Shown piece by piece: positions 19,326 to 23,813 of a stretch of DNA of 23,813 nucleotides. Origin of the DNA: a virus. The stretch lies in the IMG/VR virus record IMGVR_UViG_3300031705_000980, positions 1-23,813 of that record, one strand, 5' to 3'. The translations under genes and the position numbers were made by a program. A model generated the notes under the pieces. The model was not told the DNA's origin and did no database searches. It saw nothing but the letters and a program-made list of their open reading frames with translations. Position 1 is the stretch's first letter. Each line of letters opens with the position of its first letter.

Positions 19326-22300
19326 TTAAAACTGATAGGGTTGTGGCCCTTTCCCGTCTTGCTGCTGACCACCTTCGTTCATCGCGGCTCGGATCGCCTT
19401 CGCCGTTACTGAGTTGCGGATATTGTCGCTGGTCACTTGCATAGTGGGGTTCTTTACGCTGAACCTTCTAATGGCCGCTATCGTTTCTCCCGACAGTCCG
19501 CCCCCACCATTTATATCTTTCCTCGCCTGTTTCATTAGCGCGTCCCTGCGATCGCCAAGCTTTCTAAGCTTCGTCATTTCGATCCGGTTCCTAGTGTACT
19601 GCAACTGAAGTTCAGTAGGCGAAAAACCCAGAGTCTGCAACGCCAGCTCCCACCCGTTGAACTCATCAGCTTCTATAAGAGGTAGGTTTTCTGAGTTCGT
19701 TGCACCTTCTAGGTTGTATCTAACCGACTTACTGACGTCCCGAACAAACTTAGGCACTACTTTCTCAGCCCCCTTCCAGTATTCACCCTCTTTAAGCAAC
19801 TCCTTCGCGTCCATAAACATCCCTAAGACGCCACCAAGAACCGGACCAGCCATTTGCAAACCGAAGTGGGCTAACTGCTCTCGGCCTTCCTTGCCGTTAT
19901 CTTGTGGCTGAATAAAGAGACGTAGAATATCTGGCGCGACTCTCAAGCCAACGCTTCCCCCTACCAACACGTCAGTAGGACCGTCAACGACAATCTGCCC
20001 GAGAAGGCTGGCTAACTTTTCGTCCTTGACGGCGTCATTTATCATCAGGTAAACCCCTTCACGCAGCTCGCCCTCAAAGTCTTTCGGCTCATCCTCGTCC
20101 CCAAATAGGTCTTCAAGAAGGTTCCAAATTGTCTTGACTACCGAGTAAACAAAGACGCCTTGGATTCCAGAGAACAGCATGGATATAGCCACCGACGCGA
20201 GGGATCGATTCACCATCTCCCGCTTAACCACCGGATCGGTTTCATCCGATAAGTTAACCGCCACATAGGCGTCCCGCAAAACACGGAACGACATATTGAG
20301 CGCGTACTGTTTGTACTGCCCGATCACTTTTGCGGCTGGGAGTCTGAGAATCCGAGGTCGGCCCGCGTTGCTATAGTCGAAGTGTACGTCGAGAGTCACG
20401 TTGTATGCGTAGTCCAAGGCCACGTTGTAGTTCTGACCTCCTGCTATTGCCATGCGGAAGGCAACCATCGCAGTGACTTCTCGGTTAAACACTTCCGCGT
20501 TATGGAAGCTTGCCGAAATTCTGTCCACTACGACTCGGCCCATCATTGATCGGTTCATCCCCTCGTCGCTGATGCCCGCGAGGTCGTGCGCACGAGTCTT
20601 CTCGAAAAGGCTACGCCTGACCATCTCTTGATAAAACTCCAGCTCGACGCCTTTGAGGCTGTCGCTCCAATGTACCTTCATGTCGTTCTCGAGGAACACA
20701 GTCTTGTCTTTAGCTCTCACGGCTATGTTTGCCGCGATGACACCTGAAAACTCGTTTGTCGCCTTGGCGAATGCGGCAGCGGTTTTAGAGTAGCCATACC
20801 TCGCCCCTATGACGGGTATCCCTACCATCGGAGTCTGGAAAGTGTTTATCAAAGCGGCGGCAGGAGAAACCCCCAACTGGTAAATAAACCCGAGGCTGGT
20901 CAAAGTTGAGGCCCACGGTTTGTTGGTCGGGTTCATCGCCCAGTCAACCCCGTCCTCTATCTCACGGAGAAGGCGACCAGCAAAAGCAGAGTCTTTCAGA
21001 GAATTGGACTCTTCTTTAGCTCGCACCAGCAAACCTCGAATCACATCACCGTGCCGCAACTTTGTAATGTGGTGAGCGTGGTGCAACGCGATAGAAGAAT
21101 AGGCCCGCATGGCGTCCTCATCCCAGCCTTTTACCTTGCCCCTGTGAATGGACTGCTTGCGGATCGACATCTCTGGCAGAGTCTGTAGGTAGAGTTGCCA
21201 CACCGCATCGGCCAGCTCAAATTGCTCCTTGCGACCTATGCCATCAGCGTTCTGGATAAGCCCCGTTACGGCGCTGGCGTACTCAGGATCAACTTCTTGG
21301 AACGAGCTTTGCTCTTCGTCTTTAACGCCCTTCTTAGAAATCCAAGTCGGATGTTTTTTCTCCATGTCGTTCTGATACTGAAGTGCTTGCTCGTTAGTCT
21401 CAAATATTCGGAACTCTTCGGTCACTTCTTTACCGTCCACCACCGATTTCAGTACCACAAAGTGTTCACCGAATCGGGAGAGAGGAAAGTACGGCCCACG
21501 CACTTCGTTGCTTTCAAACGCTATCCGTAACTTGTCAGCCATAGCAGTACGGACTGTCTCGGACATCTCAGCTCGTTCGATGCGGTCGGCCAGCTCTTTG
21601 TGCATGGCACTGCGCTGCCGTCCGTATTCATCCCTGACTCTGTTGTACAGGTCTTTTGCTTCCTTAGATAACGCAGAGTACCGAGAGTCGAGTCCCGCCT
21701 GCGCGTTCTTGCGCGTCACCTCGTCAGCTCTCTTCTGTTCTAGGGCTTTAAGAAGCCCGCTGTAACGCAGCCTCTGATCGGCAGTCCCAGCGGAGCGCAT
21801 CTTAGTAGAGAGCCGCGTCTTCTCTTTGAAGTATTCTTTCTCGGTGAGTATCGACTTGTATGGCGCAGACGGGTCGTAGCCCACCAGCGTCGTGTCGTGC
21901 ATTAAAGTGTGTAGTTTGCTCGCCATCTTCCTGTTCTTGCGCGCCCAGCGATGCCATATATTAAGCACCTCGCCAGCGTCAGACAGTATCTGGTTACGGT
22001 CTGCGTCCATCTGCTCCGCCTGTCGGATCACTTTAGCCGCAGTGGGCATTTCCTCGGGGATTATTTCTGCGAGCGCACGTCGAGGCAGAAGCGACAACAG
22101 GGATGGCCGTTGAGAGATCATCCGCTGGAATCGGTTTTGCGTGTTTGCTGTAGTGGGTAAACGCCCGCCTCTGCCCTCGGAGTCAATAGACCCTAAGAGA
22201 TCGGCCAAGCCTTCTAGCCCTGACTGCTCCGTGTCGTTGCGACGGGAGCCGAGTATGTCAGAGTCTAGCTGTCCTGCTCTCCCTCGGGCTGAAGCTCGAC

Positions 22301-23813
22301 GGGTAGGTTTGACATCTCCTCGGGATCGGTTAGAAGCTCCTGTATCTCTTCCTCCGACCTGTCTGGGTACGCCATCGTCATATACATCGCGGCTGTAAGT
22401 GCCATTTGCCTTCCGATCATTACGTCCAGAATCGGATCGGGATGCCCATCCGGGTACATCTCCTTTAGTTTTTGCGAGTCCATAAGCTTCTTTCCTCACT
22501 TTAGCGAGGGTCATTTTACCCTCGGCAAATTGTTTCCACAAGGCGTTTATTTTTAGGAGGTTGACTGATTCCGTGTCCTTAAACTTCTTGGGATAAATGA
22601 CGCGAATCTCCTCCCATGTAATGCTTTGCAGCTCACGCGGTAGCAGCCCTAACTCGGCAGCCGCTTCTCGATAGGCGTCGGCTACGATGCCGTATATTCC
22701 GCCTATGCCATTTGATTTTGAACTCCCTGCGCCTGCACGTTCTACCCCTTCTGGTATGCCACGCAAGCCTTTTACGGGAGTACCGCCAAAGACGTGAGCG
22801 ACCTCATAACTCTTTGCCGACAAGGGCTTGAACACCGCCGCCGCCATTGCGTGGGTGTCAATAGTCACCTCACCCAGATTACTGTTGGGTGCGATAATGT
22901 TGTTGTAAAAGTTTCTGACCTTGTGCGCGCCGCCCAGACTCATCGACACCGATTCCAGTGACCCGTCTTGCAACACCCTCATCGCCTTGGCGATCTCAGT
23001 GAACGAACCCCACGCAACAGACGAGGGTGTAACACCGTCGTCGTTCATCGCAAGCCCAATGATTTCGCCTGTTGGCTTCATCATGCGGTACTGGCGAGAG
23101 TGCTTCGCTTCGTCGTACATGCGTACCCAGATCGAGACAGCAAGGTTGCCATCACGTTCGGAGACGAGAGACCTCACGTCAGACAGCTTGGCGTTTTTAA
23201 TCAAGCCCCATATCTCACGGTATTCTCGTGTCTGGGCTACCTTATCGGATTCACCCTTCCGTGGGTTTTTGCTGACTATGATCAGCTTGCCTTTGTCGTC
23301 CCGCATCACGACGCGGTTAAACGCTTTGTCCATGTCCTTGTCTGCGGTCGCGTCTTGGCGGTAGGTATGGATGTCCATGATCCGCTCGGCCAGAGACATA
23401 TTCATAAACCAGTCTTTTTGTGGTGACAAGTTAGCAATAACAGCAGCCACCTGTCTCGACTCTAACCCATACCGAGCAGACCAGATGTCTACGTTCTTGC
23501 GCGCGCCGTCGTACCACTTGCGGGCAGTCTCTCTAAGGTTGGGGTCCATCTGATTGTGCAGCCAGATCAGGTTCTTCACCATGAACTGCTTGAACTCGTT
23601 GATGGTCTCTTCCGCAGTCAGGTCTGACCGAGAAGGGGTAAAGAAGTCGTAGCCCTCAATAGTTTTCTTTTGTGTTTTAGCGACTTTTTCAACGGACAGT
23701 ATACGGTCAACGCCTATCGAATATTCTTCGGGCGCACCTGTAATATAGTAGGGTACTTTGTTTTTCATCCCTGACGGCAACGACGTCTGGACGCGATCCT
23801 CACCACCCTTAAC
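19326..23813 (-). CDS. Large internal-virion/polyvalent-type protein, 5' end beyond the window
   Basis: The frame is open to the right edge, so the visible ~1,495 residues are a C-terminal portion; an internal TTG (23780) or ATG (23768) could be a start but the upstream codons look coding. Numbered from 23780, about 60-150 has KWYDGARKN and AAVIANLSPQKDWFMN, as in the DUF7178-like domain of large phage proteins; about 430-540 is a low-complexity Arg/Gly/Ser/Asp linker; about 550-900 is long charged helix; about 950-1200 has FDYSNAGRPR and hydrophobic segments, resembling the LPD38-type large polyvalent protein domain; about 1200-1225 is hydrophobic. Such proteins are thought to be ejected with the DNA. 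No transglycosylase or peptidase motif is visible. The domain names are from pattern memory and moderately sure. Confidence 0.75.
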   Translation of the reverse strand, partial: VKGGEDRVQTSLPSGMKNKVPYYITGAPEEYSIGVDRILSVEKVAKTQKKTIEGYDFFTPSRSDLTAEETINEFKQFMVKNLIWLHNQMDPNLRETARKWYDGARKNVDIWSARYGLESRQVAAVIANLSPQKDWFMNMSLAERIMDIHTYRQDATADKDMDKAFNRVVMRDDKGKLIIVSKNPRKGESDKVAQTREYREIWGLIKNAKLSDVRSLVSERDGNLAVSIWVRMYDEAKHSRQYRMMKPTGEIIGLAMNDDGVTPSSVAWGSFTEIAKAMRVLQDGSLESVSMSLGGAHKVRNFYNNIIAPNSNLGEVTIDTHAMAAAVFKPLSAKSYEVAHVFGGTPVKGLRGIPEGVERAGAGSSKSNGIGGIYGIVADAYREAAAELGLLPRELQSITWEEIRVIYPKKFKDTESVNLLKINALWKQFAEGKMTLAKVRKEAYGLAKTKGDVPGWASRSDSGRNDRKANGTYSRDVYDDGVPRQVGGRDTGASNRSRGDVKPTRRASARGRAGQLDSDILGSRRNDTEQSGLEGLADLLGSIDSEGRGGRLPTTANTQNRFQRMISQRPSLLSLLPRRALAEIIPEEMPTAAKVIRQAEQMDADRNQILSDAGEVLNIWHRWARKNRKMASKLHTLMHDTTLVGYDPSAPYKSILTEKEYFKEKTRLSTKMRSAGTADQRLRYSGLLKALEQKRADEVTRKNAQAGLDSRYSALSKEAKDLYNRVRDEYGRQRSAMHKELADRIERAEMSETVRTAMADKLRIAFESNEVRGPYFPLSRFGEHFVVLKSVVDGKEVTEEFRIFETNEQALQYQNDMEKKHPTWISKKGVKDEEQSSFQEVDPEYASAVTGLIQNADGIGRKEQFELADAVWQLYLQTLPEMSIRKQSIHRGKVKGWDEDAMRAYSSIALHHAHHITKLRHGDVIRGLLVRAKEESNSLKDSAFAGRLLREIEDGVDWAMNPTNKPWASTLTSLGFIYQLGVSPAAALINTFQTPMVGIPVIGARYGYSKTAAAFAKATNEFSGVIAANIAVRAKDKTVFLENDMKVHWSDSLKGVELEFYQEMVRRSLFEKTRAHDLAGISDEGMNRSMMGRVVVDRISASFHNAEVFNREVTAMVAFRMAIAGGQNYNVALDYAYNVTLDVHFDYSNAGRPRILRLPAAKVIGQYKQYALNMSFRVLRDAYVAVNLSDETDPVVKREMVNRSLASVAISMLFSGIQGVFVYSVVKTIWNLLEDLFGDEDEPKDFEGELREGVYLMINDAVKDEKLASLLGQIVVDGPTDVLVGGSVGLRVAPDILRLFIQPQDNGKEGREQLAHFGLQMAGPVLGGVLGMFMDAKELLKEGEYWKGAEKVVPKFVRDVSKSVRYNLEGATNSENLPLIEADEFNGWELALQTLGFSPTELQLQYTRNRIEMTKLRKLGDRRDALMKQARKDINGGGGLSGETIAAIRRFSVKNPTMQVTSDNIRNSVTAKAIRAAMNEGGQQQDGKGPQPYQF
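22265..22483 (-). CDS. Nested out-of-frame ORF inside the large virion-type gene, 72 residues
   Basis: It starts at ATG 22483, just after an in-frame TGA, with AGGA 9 bases upstream. The product begins MDSQKLKEMYPDGHPDPI and continues through a Met/Ala-rich helix and an acidic helix (RSEEEIQELLTDPEE) to an acidic end. Its composition looks like a folded protein, whereas the same DNA in the host frame codes for a low-complexity Ser/Arg/Gly/Asp linker. This asymmetry suggests true dual coding, with selection mainly on the nested frame. Function is unknown; it could be an embedded virion or regulatory protein. Confidence 0.5.
   Translation of the reverse strand: MDSQKLKEMYPDGHPDPILDVMIGRQMALTAAMYMTMAYPDRSEEEIQELLTDPEEMSNLPVELQPEGEQDS

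Noticed and set aside
22921-23426. Two long plus-strand ORFs opposite the large virion-type gene
   Set aside because: They overlap each other in different frames and mirror the codon bias of the minus-strand gene; no motifs or ribosome sites.

Overview
The window reads as part of a temperate tailed double-stranded DNA phage (or prophage) genome, most likely from a gammaproteobacterium; the host guess rests only on general gene style and moderately high GC and is weak. The phage assignment rests on an integrase/excisionase pair, a repressor region, a replication and recombination operon and a very large virion-type protein. No tRNA, rRNA, IS element or CRISPR array was seen.

Layout. (1) Positions 1-3105, plus strand: the 3' end of one gene, a CobT-like metallopeptidase/VWA protein, a run of overlapping small genes and a stand-alone integrase arm-binding (DUF4102-like) protein, closed by a strong terminator at 3163-3189. 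(2) Positions 3415-7645, minus strand: a Cro-like HTH gene, then a primase-helicase (VapE type), a deoxynucleoside monophosphate kinase, a cupin-like protein and an unknown protein; the last four overlap by 4 bases each. (3) Positions 7646-8986: the genetic switch. A plus-strand repressor gene is flanked on both sides by copies of an 8-base motif, TTACACTT; on the right one copy lies inside a near-consensus sigma70 promoter. (4) Positions 8987-17949, plus strand: an early operon with a Cas4/RecB-like nuclease (DUF2800), an SSB-like DUF2815 protein, a family A DNA polymerase with an apparent AUU start, a VRR-NUC nuclease, an SNF2-type helicase, an HTH-metallophosphoesterase and an excisionase-like protein at the end. 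(5) Positions 17946-18926, minus strand: a tyrosine integrase whose stop overlaps that of the excisionase gene, followed by a repeat-rich noncoding stretch that is the best attP candidate. (6) Positions 19172 to the right edge, minus strand: a small lysine-rich protein and a large, 5'-truncated internal-virion/polyvalent-type protein that contains an out-of-frame nested 72-residue ORF.

The picture that fits: the repressor holds the rightward operon, and probably the leftward one, silent in the lysogen. On induction the rightward operon supplies polymerase, SSB, nucleases, helicase and excisionase while the leftward operon supplies primase-helicase and nucleotide kinase, so replication functions are split between two divergent units. 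The most interesting observations are the nested ORF, the operator array with an S24-less repressor, the AUU start of the polymerase, and the lone DUF4102 gene between imperfect direct repeats.
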